Assembly: GCA_910586355.1 (NCBI GenBank)
Contig: CAJUHJ010000030.1
Span: forward strand, 1-14,107
Origin: an uncultured Lachnospiraceae bacterium
Lineage (GTDB): Bacteria > Bacillota > Clostridia > Lachnospirales > Lachnospiraceae
Reading direction: 5' to 3'
Length of the DNA: 14,107 nucleotides
Shown here: one piece after another, positions 7,732 through 14,107 of the stretch
Layout: each line of letters begins with the position of its first letter
Numbering within the stretch: position 1 is the stretch's first letter
The notes under the pieces: model-generated
Seen by the model: only the letters and a program-made list of their open reading frames with translations
Told to the model about the DNA's origin: nothing
The model's database searches: none
Position numbers and translations under genes: made by a program

Positions 7732-7755
7732 ATTGATTGCTCGTTCAGAATCAAT
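7732..7755. repeat. 7-bp inverted repeat in the leader of the HD-GYP-like gene
   Basis: ATTGATT (7732-7738) and AATCAAT (7749-7755) are separated by 10 bases, about 15 bases upstream of the ribosome binding site. It could be an operator or a leader hairpin; it is short enough to be chance. Confidence 0.3.
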
Positions 7756-7783
7756 GCCTAATCCAAAGGAGTGAATAGATGAA

Positions 7784-8953
7784 ATGCAATTTGTAGAAAT
7801 CAAAGATTTAAAACCAGGAATGCGCCTTGCCAAACCAATTTATAACAAGATGGGCGTCATGCTGTATGACCGTAACAGCTTTCTAACAATGTCCGGAATC
7901 AAAAGTATTGAAAATTTCGGATTAATCGGTCTTTTTACATTAGAACCAGCGGAACCGCTGCCTCCTGTTTCTCAAGAAGATCTTGAATTTGAACAGTTTC
8001 AGGTAATATATATGTTCCGCATTAAAGAAATTATGGAGCAGCTTCAGCAGGGCAAAGATCCTACCGGGCTTCCGGCTCTGACAGCCGATATTTTGAAAAA
8101 TTTTGGTTCCGTAGACCATAAATTGAACTTCATTCAAACATTACGAAGTTCCGCAGATTTCGTCTACAAACATTCAATCTGTACGGCAATACTATCTGCT
8201 ATGACTGCAAACATAATGAATTTTAATAAAACGGAAAAAAATATCCTTGTAACGGCCGCCCTTCTCTACGATTTAGGATATTTGTATGTCCCAAGAACAA
8301 TTTTAGAAAAAGATACTCTTGCAGAAGAAGATCTGCATATCATACAGGAATGTCGGAAAAAGGGTTTTCTGCTTTTAAACCCCGATACAAATAAGTATAT
8401 GCTTCATACAGAAGTGCTTAATACGATTCAGCAGACGCTTACTATGCTTTCTACAACAAATCCTGCTGAATTCAAAGAGAAGACATTCTCGAAACTGGCA
8501 CATGTCATTATGGTAACTGACAAATTTAACTCGTTGACTGCAATGAACCTGCATCATATACCGCTTTCTGAAATGACAGCTATCCGGCGTTTAAAAGAGT
8601 CTCCGGATTTTTATCAGCCAAAAACAGTATCCGCTCTATCAAGTTCCATTCATATACTGCCGTCCGGATGCAGTATTGATTTATCAAATGGAGATAAGGG
8701 CATTGTATTAATGGAAAACCCCATGAATTTCTTAGCTCCCGTTGTTTTAAATATTCGGGATAACCAAATATATGATTTAAGCAATCCGAAAGTTTCTGAG
8801 AAGGTACAGATTGCAGATATTATGAAAACAATGGACAACCGGATTGTCGTAGACGAAGAAACTTTAAAACAGTTTTCTTCTGACTCCAGACTTCAGTCTA
8901 CCTTATCGCGTTTCAGACAAAAAATGCGTCAAAAGACACAAGCAACTACATAA
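7784..8953 (+). CDS. degenerate HD-GYP-like protein, probably catalytically inactive
   Basis: The 389-residue protein has the order of an HD-GYP protein: an N-terminal region (3-51, VEIKDLKPGMRLAKPIYN) common before HD-GYP domains, an HD-like helical domain (about 120-265), then a small C-terminal beta region (290-325) with LPSGCSIDLSNGDKGIV. HD-GYP enzymes hydrolyse cyclic di-GMP with a metal centre. Here the first histidine survives (His130 in VYKHS), but the expected HDxGK reads YDLGY (162-166). The next His-rich segment reads ECRKKGFLLL, and no HHE...GYP motif follows; an Asp equivalent to the late one remains at 246 (VTDKFNS). I infer a non-catalytic sensor or binding protein. AAGGAG lies 12 bases before the ATG, longer than usual; the out-of-frame ATG at 7779 is better placed but ends after five codons. 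It is soluble with no membrane segment. Confidence 0.8.
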   Translation: MQFVEIKDLKPGMRLAKPIYNKMGVMLYDRNSFLTMSGIKSIENFGLIGLFTLEPAEPLPPVSQEDLEFEQFQVIYMFRIKEIMEQLQQGKDPTGLPALTADILKNFGSVDHKLNFIQTLRSSADFVYKHSICTAILSAMTANIMNFNKTEKNILVTAALLYDLGYLYVPRTILEKDTLAEEDLHIIQECRKKGFLLLNPDTNKYMLHTEVLNTIQQTLTMLSTTNPAEFKEKTFSKLAHVIMVTDKFNSLTAMNLHHIPLSEMTAIRRLKESPDFYQPKTVSALSSSIHILPSGCSIDLSNGDKGIVLMENPMNFLAPVVLNIRDNQIYDLSNPKVSEKVQIADIMKTMDNRIVVDEETLKQFSSDSRLQSTLSRFRQKMRQKTQATT

Positions 8954-8963
8954 AAAGTATGAA

Positions 8964-9060
8964 GGGCTGTCGCAAAATAGCCGCTCAATACAAAATATGG
9001 TATGAAACTCCCAGAAATCTTAACCCTATGTTGTATGACAGCCGCATTTTGCAACAGCCC
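8964..9060. repeat. 97-base imperfect palindrome with IS-like ends (possible MITE or IS remnant)
   Basis: GGGCTGTCGCAAAAT (8964-8978) is inverted as ATTTTGCAACAGCCC (9046-9060) with one mismatch. The inner parts also pair partly: the stretch around 8985-9002 resembles the reverse complement of about 9022-9040 (11 of 15 positions in the best segment). The ends resemble the CTGTTGCAAA of IS6-family termini and similar ends I associate with IS1182-like elements. There is no coding capacity and no clear target-site duplication. It lies between two convergent genes and may act as a bidirectional terminator for the HD-like gene and carB. Confidence 0.6.
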
Positions 9061-9080
9061 CTTTAAAAACGAAAAAAATT

Positions 9081-12000
9081 TTATTTCTCTGGATAACAAT
9101 TTCCAATTTTGCTAATATCAACCGGAGTCAATGTCTTTTCTGCAGTCTCAAGGCTGCTTGCCAGTGCGTTTGCCGTATCCATCGCTGTAATACAATATAC
9201 TCCTGTTTCAATTGCGTTTCTGCGAATTAAAAATCCATCTCTGCTCTTGTCTCCATTGCCCTGCGTCGGCGTATCTATCACCAAGTCAATTTTATGCCCC
9301 AAAATTAAATCCATCACATTCGGCGATTCCTGTGTGATTTTATTGACCCTAAGCGCCTCTACGCCGTGAGCATTTAAAAATTTCGCCGTACTTCTGGTCG
9401 CATAAATTTTATACCCAAGCGCCGCAAAACGTTTCGCCACATCCACTGCTTCCGGTTTATCTGCGTCTTTGACTGTCATAATCATCTGTTTATGCTTTGG
9501 AAGTACAACGCCTGCGCCTAAAAAGGCTTTATACAGCGCTTCGTCAAATCCTTTTGCAATTCCAAGACATTCTCCGGTTGATTTCATTTCCGGCCCTAAG
9601 CTGATTTCTGCGCCGCGCAGTTTTTCAAAGGAAAAGACGGGCATTTTAATGGCAATATACTCTGCTTTTTGAGCCAATCCAACCGGATAGCCCATTCCGT
9701 TTAGCGTTTTGCCAATCATAACCTTTGTCGCCAAATCTACAATTGGAATTCCGGTTACTTTGCTGATATAGGGAACTGTCCTGGAAGAACGCGGATTGAC
9801 TTCAATCACATAGACTTCTCCATCCATCACAATAAACTGAATATTAATTAGCCCGACGACATGCAGCGCCTGTGCCAGACGCTTTGTATAATCTACTAAA
9901 ATTTCCTGAATCTCTTCACTAATGGTCGGCGCTGGATAAACGGAAATACTATCGCCGGAATGTACCCCCGTCCTCTCAATGTGTTCCATAATACCTGGAA
10001 TCAAAATATCTGTACCATCGCAGACTGCGTCTACTTCTATTTCTTTTCCCTGAAGATATTTATCTACCAAAATTGGATGATCCTGCGCAATCTGATTAAT
10101 AATATCGATAAATTCCTGAATTTCTTCATCATTATAGGCAATTTTCATGCCCTGTCCGCCAAGCACATAAGAAGGACGCACCAAAACCGGATAACCGAGA
10201 CGGTTTGCAACCTCTTTTGCCTCTTCGGCTGTAAAAACTGTGCCGCCGGCTGCCCTTGGAATTTTTGTCTGCTCTAAAATCTGGTCGAACAGCTCGCGAT
10301 CTTCCGCTGCGTCTACATCTTCGGCTTTTGTCCCATAAATCGGAACCCCCATTTTCATCAGGCTTTCTGTCAGTTTAATTGCTGTCTGCCCTCCAAACTG
10401 CACAACGGCTCCATCGGGTTTTTCTATATTTACAATATTTTCCACATCTTCCGGAGTCAGCGGTTCAAAATATAATTTATCCGCCACGTCAAAATCAGTA
10501 GAAACTGTTTCCGGATTGTTGTTGATAATAATTGTTTCAAATCCTTCTTTTTTAAATGCCCATGTACTGTGCACAGAACAGTAGTCAAACTCAATTCCCT
10601 GGCCGATACGGATAGGGCCGGAACCAAGCACTAATACTTTTTTCCGGGTCTTTGTCCCAACCGCCTCATTTTCACCGCCAAAAACAGAATAATAATAGGG
10701 CGTCTCTGCTTCAAATTCTGCCGCGCAGGTATCCACCATTTTATAAACGGCGGTAATCCCATTTGTATAACGCATCTGCTTAATTTCTTCTTCTGTCTGC
10801 CCTGTTAATTTCGCTATCACGCTATCTGGAAATTCTATCCGCTTTGCTTCTTTTAACAGTTCTACCGTCAACGGCTGTGACTTTAACATCTGTTCCATTT
10901 CTACAATGACTGCCAGTTTGTCAATAAACCAAATATCTATCTGTGTAATCTCGTGAATTTTTTCATAAGAAACACCGCGTCTTAGCGCTTCCGCTATACA
11001 AAAAATACGACGGTCATCTACGATTTCCAGTTCTTTTTCCAACTGCTCGTCTGTCAGCAAATCAAAATCATACGCTATCAGGCTGTCTACATGCTGCTCT
11101 AAAGAACGTACCGCTTTCATCAGGGCGCCTTCAAAATTACTGCAGATACTCATAACTTCCCCGGTCGCTTTCATCTGGGTTGTCAATGTCCGCTTTGCTG
11201 TAATAAATTTATCAAACGGCAGCCTTGGCAATTTAACGACACAGTAATCCAACATTGGCTCAAAACTTGCATATGTCTTTCCGGTAATTGCATTTTTAAT
11301 CTCATCTAACGTATACCCCAATGCAATTTTCGCCGCTACTTTTGCAATCGGGTATCCGGTTGCCTTGGAAGCCAAAGCAGAAGAACGGGAAACCCTTGGA
11401 TTGACCTCAATCACACAATATTCAAAACTATCCGGCTTTAACGCGTATTGTACGTTACAGCCTCCAGTAATATTTAATTCCGAAATAATATTCAATGCGG
11501 AAGTACGAAGCATCTGGTATTCTTTATCGCCAAGCGTCTGGGAAGGCGCTACTACAATACTGTCTCCTGTATGAACTCCAACCGGATCAATATTTTCCAT
11601 ATTACAGACGGTAATACAATTGCCCATAGCGTCCCGCATAACTTCATACTCAATTTCTTTCCATCCGGCAATACAGCGTTCAACCAATACTTCCCCAACA
11701 CGGCTGAGCCTAAGCCCATTGGTAAGAATATCAATTAATTCCTGTTCATTATGGGCAATTCCGCCGCCGCTTCCCCCCAATGTATACGCCGGACGAAGCA
11801 CTACCGGATAACCGATGGTATTTGTAAAACGGATGCCGTCGTTTACATTGTGTACCACCTGCGAAGCCGCACACGGTTCCCCGATTTTTTCCATGGTATC
11901 TTTAAATGCCTGACGGTCTTCTGCCTTAAAAATCGTCTCTGCCGTCGTACCAATCAATTTTACGCCATGCTCTTTTAAAAAGCCGGATTCCGCTAACTCC

Positions 12001-12299
12001 ATACCTAAATTTAAACCTGCCTGGCCGCCTAATGTCGGAAGCACGCTGTCAGGCTTTTCTTTTCTTATAATTTCTTCCAACGCAGGTACGGTCAGCGGTT
12101 CAATATAAACTTCATCTGCAATTTCTTTATCCGTCATAATTGTCGCCGGGTTAGAATTGACTAATACAACTTCCACGCCTTCCTCTTTCAAAGAGCGGCA
12201 TGCCTGTGTCCCGGCATAATCAAATTCTGCCGCCTGTCCAATGACAATGGGACCGGAACCAATGACTAATACTTTTTTTATGTTCACATTCTTTGGCAT
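9081..12299 (-). CDS. carB: carbamoyl-phosphate synthase, large subunit
   Basis: CarB makes carbamoyl phosphate from bicarbonate, ATP and the ammonia that CarA releases from glutamine; the product feeds pyrimidine and arginine synthesis. At 1072 residues it is full length. The first ATP-grasp half shows GSGPIVIGQAAEFDYAGTQA, VRPAYTLGGSGGG and EVNPRVSRSSALASKATG. An oligomerisation region covers about 400-550. The second half repeats the fold from about residue 555 (GSGPIRIGQGIEFDYC, VRPSYVLGGQGM, EVNPRSSRTVPYISKVTG). The C-terminal MGS-like allosteric domain (about 938-1072) contains DTPTQGNGDKSRDGFLIRR, where UMP or other effectors bind in homologues. The ATG shares one base with the carA stop codon (TAATG at 12297-12301), so translation is probably coupled. 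No key motif appears to be missing. Confidence 0.98.
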   Translation of the reverse strand: MPKNVNIKKVLVIGSGPIVIGQAAEFDYAGTQACRSLKEEGVEVVLVNSNPATIMTDKEIADEVYIEPLTVPALEEIIRKEKPDSVLPTLGGQAGLNLGMELAESGFLKEHGVKLIGTTAETIFKAEDRQAFKDTMEKIGEPCAASQVVHNVNDGIRFTNTIGYPVVLRPAYTLGGSGGGIAHNEQELIDILTNGLRLSRVGEVLVERCIAGWKEIEYEVMRDAMGNCITVCNMENIDPVGVHTGDSIVVAPSQTLGDKEYQMLRTSALNIISELNITGGCNVQYALKPDSFEYCVIEVNPRVSRSSALASKATGYPIAKVAAKIALGYTLDEIKNAITGKTYASFEPMLDYCVVKLPRLPFDKFITAKRTLTTQMKATGEVMSICSNFEGALMKAVRSLEQHVDSLIAYDFDLLTDEQLEKELEIVDDRRIFCIAEALRRGVSYEKIHEITQIDIWFIDKLAVIVEMEQMLKSQPLTVELLKEAKRIEFPDSVIAKLTGQTEEEIKQMRYTNGITAVYKMVDTCAAEFEAETPYYYSVFGGENEAVGTKTRKKVLVLGSGPIRIGQGIEFDYCSVHSTWAFKKEGFETIIINNNPETVSTDFDVADKLYFEPLTPEDVENIVNIEKPDGAVVQFGGQTAIKLTESLMKMGVPIYGTKAEDVDAAEDRELFDQILEQTKIPRAAGGTVFTAEEAKEVANRLGYPVLVRPSYVLGGQGMKIAYNDEEIQEFIDIINQIAQDHPILVDKYLQGKEIEVDAVCDGTDILIPGIMEHIERTGVHSGDSISVYPAPTISEEIQEILVDYTKRLAQALHVVGLINIQFIVMDGEVYVIEVNPRSSRTVPYISKVTGIPIVDLATKVMIGKTLNGMGYPVGLAQKAEYIAIKMPVFSFEKLRGAEISLGPEMKSTGECLGIAKGFDEALYKAFLGAGVVLPKHKQMIMTVKDADKPEAVDVAKRFAALGYKIYATRSTAKFLNAHGVEALRVNKITQESPNVMDLILGHKIDLVIDTPTQGNGDKSRDGFLIRRNAIETGVYCITAMDTANALASSLETAEKTLTPVDISKIGNCYPEK

Positions 12300-13369
12300 T
12301 ATTCTTTTCCTCCCATCATTTCAATAAAACGGTCAAACAAATAGGCGCTGTCCTGCGGCCCTGGGCAGGCTTCCGGATGGAACTGCACAGTAAAAATATT
12401 CTTTCCAATATAAGACAATCCTTCATTTGTTTTGTCATTGACATTAATAAACGCCGGTTTAACGATATTAGAATCCATCTGATCCGTGTCTACTACATAA
12501 CCATGATTTTGGGAAGATATATAGACGCGTCCAGTTTCCAAATCCTTTACAGGGTGGTTGCCGCCTCTATGTCCATATTTTAATTTGTGGGTTGACGCTC
12601 CCATTGCCAAAGCCATCAACTGATGCCCAAGGCAAATCGCAAAAATCGGTACGTCAGAACTATAAAGCTTTTTCAGCTCCCGGATAATTTCTGTACATTC
12701 TGCCGGGTCTCCCGGTCCATTGCTTAACATGATGCCGTCTGGCTTAGCAGCAAGTATTTCTTCGGCAGTTGTATGCGCCGGATAGATTGTCACCTGACAT
12801 CCTCTTTGATGAAGTGACCTGGCTATATTTTTCTTAGCTCCAAAATCCATCAGAGCAACTTTTTTTCCTTTTCCCTCTAATACTATTTTTTCTGTACAAG
12901 TCACTTTATCTACTACATTTCCCGTCCGATATGCTTTCAATAAGGGAATCACTGTACTAAGATTATAATTTTCATTTGTAGTAATCATACCGTTCATTGT
13001 GCCTTTATCCCTTAAAATACGGGTTAAAGCACGTGTATCAATGCCCATAATTCCCGGAATACCGTATTTTTTCAAGAAATCCTGAATCGTCCCATTGGAA
13101 CGGAAATTACTTGGTATCCTGGATAATTCCCTGACAATATATCCGTCTGCCCATGGCTTTTCTGATTCCATATCCGGCGTAATTCCATAATTGCCAATCA
13201 GCGGATATGTCATCACAACTGCCTGTCCAGCATAAGAAGGATCCGTCAGCACTTCCAGATACCCGGTCATTGACGTATTAAAAACAATTTCACTGATGAC
13301 CTCTCTTTCAGCTCCAATGCTAATTCCCTCAAAGACGGTTCCATCTTCTAGTATTAAAAATGCTTTCAT
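12299..13369 (-). CDS. carA: carbamoyl-phosphate synthase, small (glutaminase) subunit
   Basis: CarA hydrolyses glutamine and channels ammonia to CarB. The 356-residue protein has the CarA-specific N-terminal domain (MKAFLILEDGTVFEG, NTSMTGYLEVLTDPSYAGQ) and a C-terminal class I glutamine amidotransferase domain (about 170-356). The catalytic triad is Cys246 in AICLGHQ, with His331 and Glu333 in QFHPEACPGP; LSNGPGDP (215-222) supplies the oxyanion region. Start choice: the ATG at 13369 gives the usual MKAF start and has AAGG five bases before it. A GTG two codons upstream (13375) is in frame but has a poorer site. The gene follows a strong promoter and a structured leader of about 100 bases, and overlaps carB by one base. 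Confidence 0.97.
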   Translation of the reverse strand: MKAFLILEDGTVFEGISIGAEREVISEIVFNTSMTGYLEVLTDPSYAGQAVVMTYPLIGNYGITPDMESEKPWADGYIVRELSRIPSNFRSNGTIQDFLKKYGIPGIMGIDTRALTRILRDKGTMNGMITTNENYNLSTVIPLLKAYRTGNVVDKVTCTEKIVLEGKGKKVALMDFGAKKNIARSLHQRGCQVTIYPAHTTAEEILAAKPDGIMLSNGPGDPAECTEIIRELKKLYSSDVPIFAICLGHQLMALAMGASTHKLKYGHRGGNHPVKDLETGRVYISSQNHGYVVDTDQMDSNIVKPAFINVNDKTNEGLSYIGKNIFTVQFHPEACPGPQDSAYLFDRFIEMMGGKE

Positions 13370-13401
13370 GTTCACCTTGCCCTTTCTTCTTTTTCTATGG
13401 C

Positions 13402-13461
13402 AAAAAAAAAGACCTGTTTTCTTATTTCATGTAACGATAGGCCAAAACGGTATCGTTACAT
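13402..13461 (-). promoter_or_regulatory. carAB leader: perfect 11-bp palindrome followed by T9 tract
   Basis: ATGTAACGATA (13429-13439) and TATCGTTACAT (13451-13461) form a perfect 11-bp inverted repeat with an 11-base spacer, starting only a few bases after the predicted transcription start. Downstream on the transcript are AGGTC (13411-13415) and nine T (13402-13410). AGGUC can pair with GGCCU (13439-13443) from the hairpin loop, with one G-U pair, giving a weak alternative stem directly before the U-tract. No PyrR binding-loop consensus is visible. It may be a DNA operator, a 5' stabilising hairpin or an attenuator. Confidence 0.55.
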
Positions 13462-13474
13462 TTCAGCTCTTTCT

Positions 13475-13503
13475 ATTTTATTCTGAAATGAGGTCAGTGT
13501 CAA
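13475..13503 (-). promoter_or_regulatory. sigma-A promoter of carAB
   Basis: On the minus strand a perfect TTGACA (13498-13503) is followed after exactly 17 bases by TAAAAT (13475-13480). Transcription should start near 13468, leaving a leader of about 100 bases before carA. Confidence 0.85.
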
Positions 13504-13508
13504 TAAAT

Positions 13509-13724
13509 ATTCAAGGAAATGGTTACATTATAATTTTTATTTTTTCGGTTATACTAATTCTATCAAAAAAACCGGAGGTCATAATGAAAACAACTGATAA
13601 AGGCAAACAAATACGAACCGCTCCAAAAGGAGCCTGGGAAAGCGGCATTATCAATGAGAAAAAAAAGCGTTCCAAAAAACAACAATTAAATGATATTTCT
13701 ACTGACATCCAAGGAAATGGATAC
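13509..13724 (+). repeat. short direct repeat around CAAGGAAATGG
   Basis: Two 18-base copies, at 13509-13526 and 13707-13724, agree at 16 positions and share an exact CAAGGAAATGG. They are 198 bases (66 codons) apart in the same frame and would both read IQGNGY. The first copy lies upstream of the small ORF, next to the carA -35; the second encodes part of the small protein's C-terminus. Coincidence is possible. Confidence 0.4.
13528..13555 (+). promoter_or_regulatory. weak candidate promoter for the 56-residue ORF
   Basis: TATACT at 13550-13555 is a good -10 element, 28 bases before the ATG. The best -35 (TTATAA at 13528-13533, 16-base spacer) is poor, so the -10 is the only convincing part. 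Confidence 0.35.
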
Positions 13725-13754
13725 CCAATCATTCGCGAACATCAGGATAATTAA
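13584..13754 (+). CDS. small basic protein of unknown function (56 residues)
   Basis: I do not recognise this protein. The ATG at 13584 has a clear GGAGG five bases upstream, which is the main reason to accept it. The open frame extends far upstream of the ATG but crosses the carAB leader and promoter there, so the short form is the likely one. The product is very hydrophilic, with a basic middle (EKKKRSKKQQ, 25-34) and a C-terminal IQGNGYPIIREHQDN. It has no signal peptide, membrane segment, cysteine or zinc motif. It is divergent from carA and convergent with rny. The lysine-rich patch could contact nucleic acid or the ribosome, but that is only a guess. The stop codon lies inside an inverted repeat. 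Confidence 0.6.
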   Translation: MKTTDKGKQIRTAPKGAWESGIINEKKKRSKKQQLNDISTDIQGNGYPIIREHQDN

Positions 13755-13765
13755 CATATCCTGAT
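13741..13765 (+). terminator. 9-bp inverted repeat overlapping the stop codon of the small ORF
   Basis: ATCAGGATA (13741-13749) and TATCCTGAT (13757-13765) are perfectly complementary with a 7-base loop that contains the last bases of the TAA stop. No T-tract follows, so termination would be non-canonical; it could instead protect the mRNA 3' end. Confidence 0.4.
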
Positions 13766-13801
13766 TACATACTCTTTGCAAATATTTTATATTATAAATA
13801 T

Positions 13802-13846
13802 AAAAAAGGAAAGTATTAAAAACACAAGATTTTCAATACTTTCCTT
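13802..13846 (-). terminator. intrinsic terminator of rny
   Basis: On the minus strand AAGGAAAGTATT (13835-13846 read backward) pairs perfectly over 12 bp with 13806-13817, the last two bases of the stem running into TTTTTT (13807-13802). Four further A-T pairs are possible after one bulged base. It lies 32 bases after the rny stop. On the plus strand only a mixed A/T stretch follows, so it may serve the small ORF poorly. Confidence 0.85.
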
Positions 13847-13877
13847 ATTATTTACAATTATTTACAAATACGTATTC

Positions 13878-14107
13878 CTATTTTGCATAATCAACTACAC
13901 GAGATTCACGAATCAAATTAATTTTAATCTGTCCCGGATATTCCAATTCTGATTCAATCTGTTTGGAAATATTTCGTGCCAATAATACCATATCGGCATC
14001 ACTAATCTGCTCTGGAACTACCATTACCCGAACCTCTCTGCCCGCCTGAATAGCAAAAGATTTTTCTACCCCTTTAAAACTATCTGTAATATCTTCTAAC
14101 TGTTTTA
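13878..14107 (-). CDS. rny: ribonuclease Y, C-terminal end (partial, runs off the window)
   Basis: RNase Y is the membrane-anchored endoribonuclease that starts mRNA decay in many Firmicutes. Only the last 75 residues are in the window; the start and the transmembrane, KH and HD domains lie beyond 14107. The visible part is the conserved C-terminal domain: FKGVEKSFAIQAGREVRV, then PEQISDADMVLLARNISKQI and ELEYPGQIKINLIRESRV, ending VVDYAK. This tail is nearly diagnostic of the family. The frame is open from the window edge to the TAG at 13878-13880, so there is no sign of truncation inside the visible portion. It is convergent with the 56-residue ORF and ends in a strong terminator. Confidence 0.93.
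   Translation of the reverse strand, partial: KQLEDITDSFKGVEKSFAIQAGREVRVMVVPEQISDADMVLLARNISKQIESELEYPGQIKINLIRESRVVDYAK

Noticed and set aside
8964..9060. CRISPR repeat or intact insertion sequence
   Set aside because: There is only one inverted pair, no spaced direct repeats and no transposase frame.
13376..13470. PyrR-type attenuator or known riboswitch in the carAB leader
   Set aside because: No PyrR binding-loop consensus and no standard terminator hairpin directly before the T9 tract; the structure is reported only as unexplained.
13296..13583. Longer version of the small ORF starting at 13296
   Set aside because: It would begin inside carA and cross the carAB leader and promoter; the ATG at 13584 has the GGAGG and is the better start.

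Overview
This window looks like ordinary chromosome from an AT-rich anaerobic Firmicute, most likely a butyrate-producing member of the Lachnospiraceae. Three things suggest this: a butyryl-CoA gene cluster with the Bcd/EtfAB pair, strong AAGGAGG-type ribosome binding sites with sigma-A promoters, and a coiled-coil/SleB cell-wall hydrolase of a type I associate with that family. The assignment is by protein resemblance only; no rRNA or other strict marker is present. I see no defence system, prophage, CRISPR array, tRNA or intact insertion sequence.

Region 1 (about 115-5572, minus strand) is one operon, thl-hbd-bcd-etfB-etfA. It encodes the route from acetyl-CoA to butyryl-CoA except for crotonase, which is missing from the cluster. 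A candidate promoter lies at 5544-5572, and a near-perfect Rex operator (NADH/NAD-responsive repressor site) sits in the leader at 5475-5492. A hairpin lies between bcd and etfB, and a terminator-like hairpin follows etfA.

Region 2 (5622-8953) has two divergent units. On the minus strand, a secreted coiled-coil/SleB-type cell-wall hydrolase is followed 16 bases later by cutC. On the plus strand is a protein with the layout of an HD-GYP c-di-GMP phosphodiesterase but without the metal-binding HD pair and the GYP motif. Their predicted promoters interleave in about 40 bases.

Region 3 (8964-9060) is a 97-base imperfect palindrome with IS-like ends, between the convergent HD-like gene and carB.

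Region 4 (9081-13503, minus strand) is carA-carB (carbamoyl-phosphate synthetase), with a TAATG overlap between the two genes, a strong promoter, and a leader that carries a perfect 11-bp palindrome followed by a T9 tract.

Region 5 (13528-14107) holds an unrecognised 56-residue basic protein on the plus strand. It is convergent with the 3' end of rny (RNase Y), which runs off the window on the minus strand; a clear intrinsic terminator lies between them. Positions 1-114 show nothing I can support as a gene.

The points most worth following up are the degenerate HD-GYP protein, the carAB leader architecture, the palindromic element, the Rex site with the crt-less butyrate cluster, and the small basic ORF.
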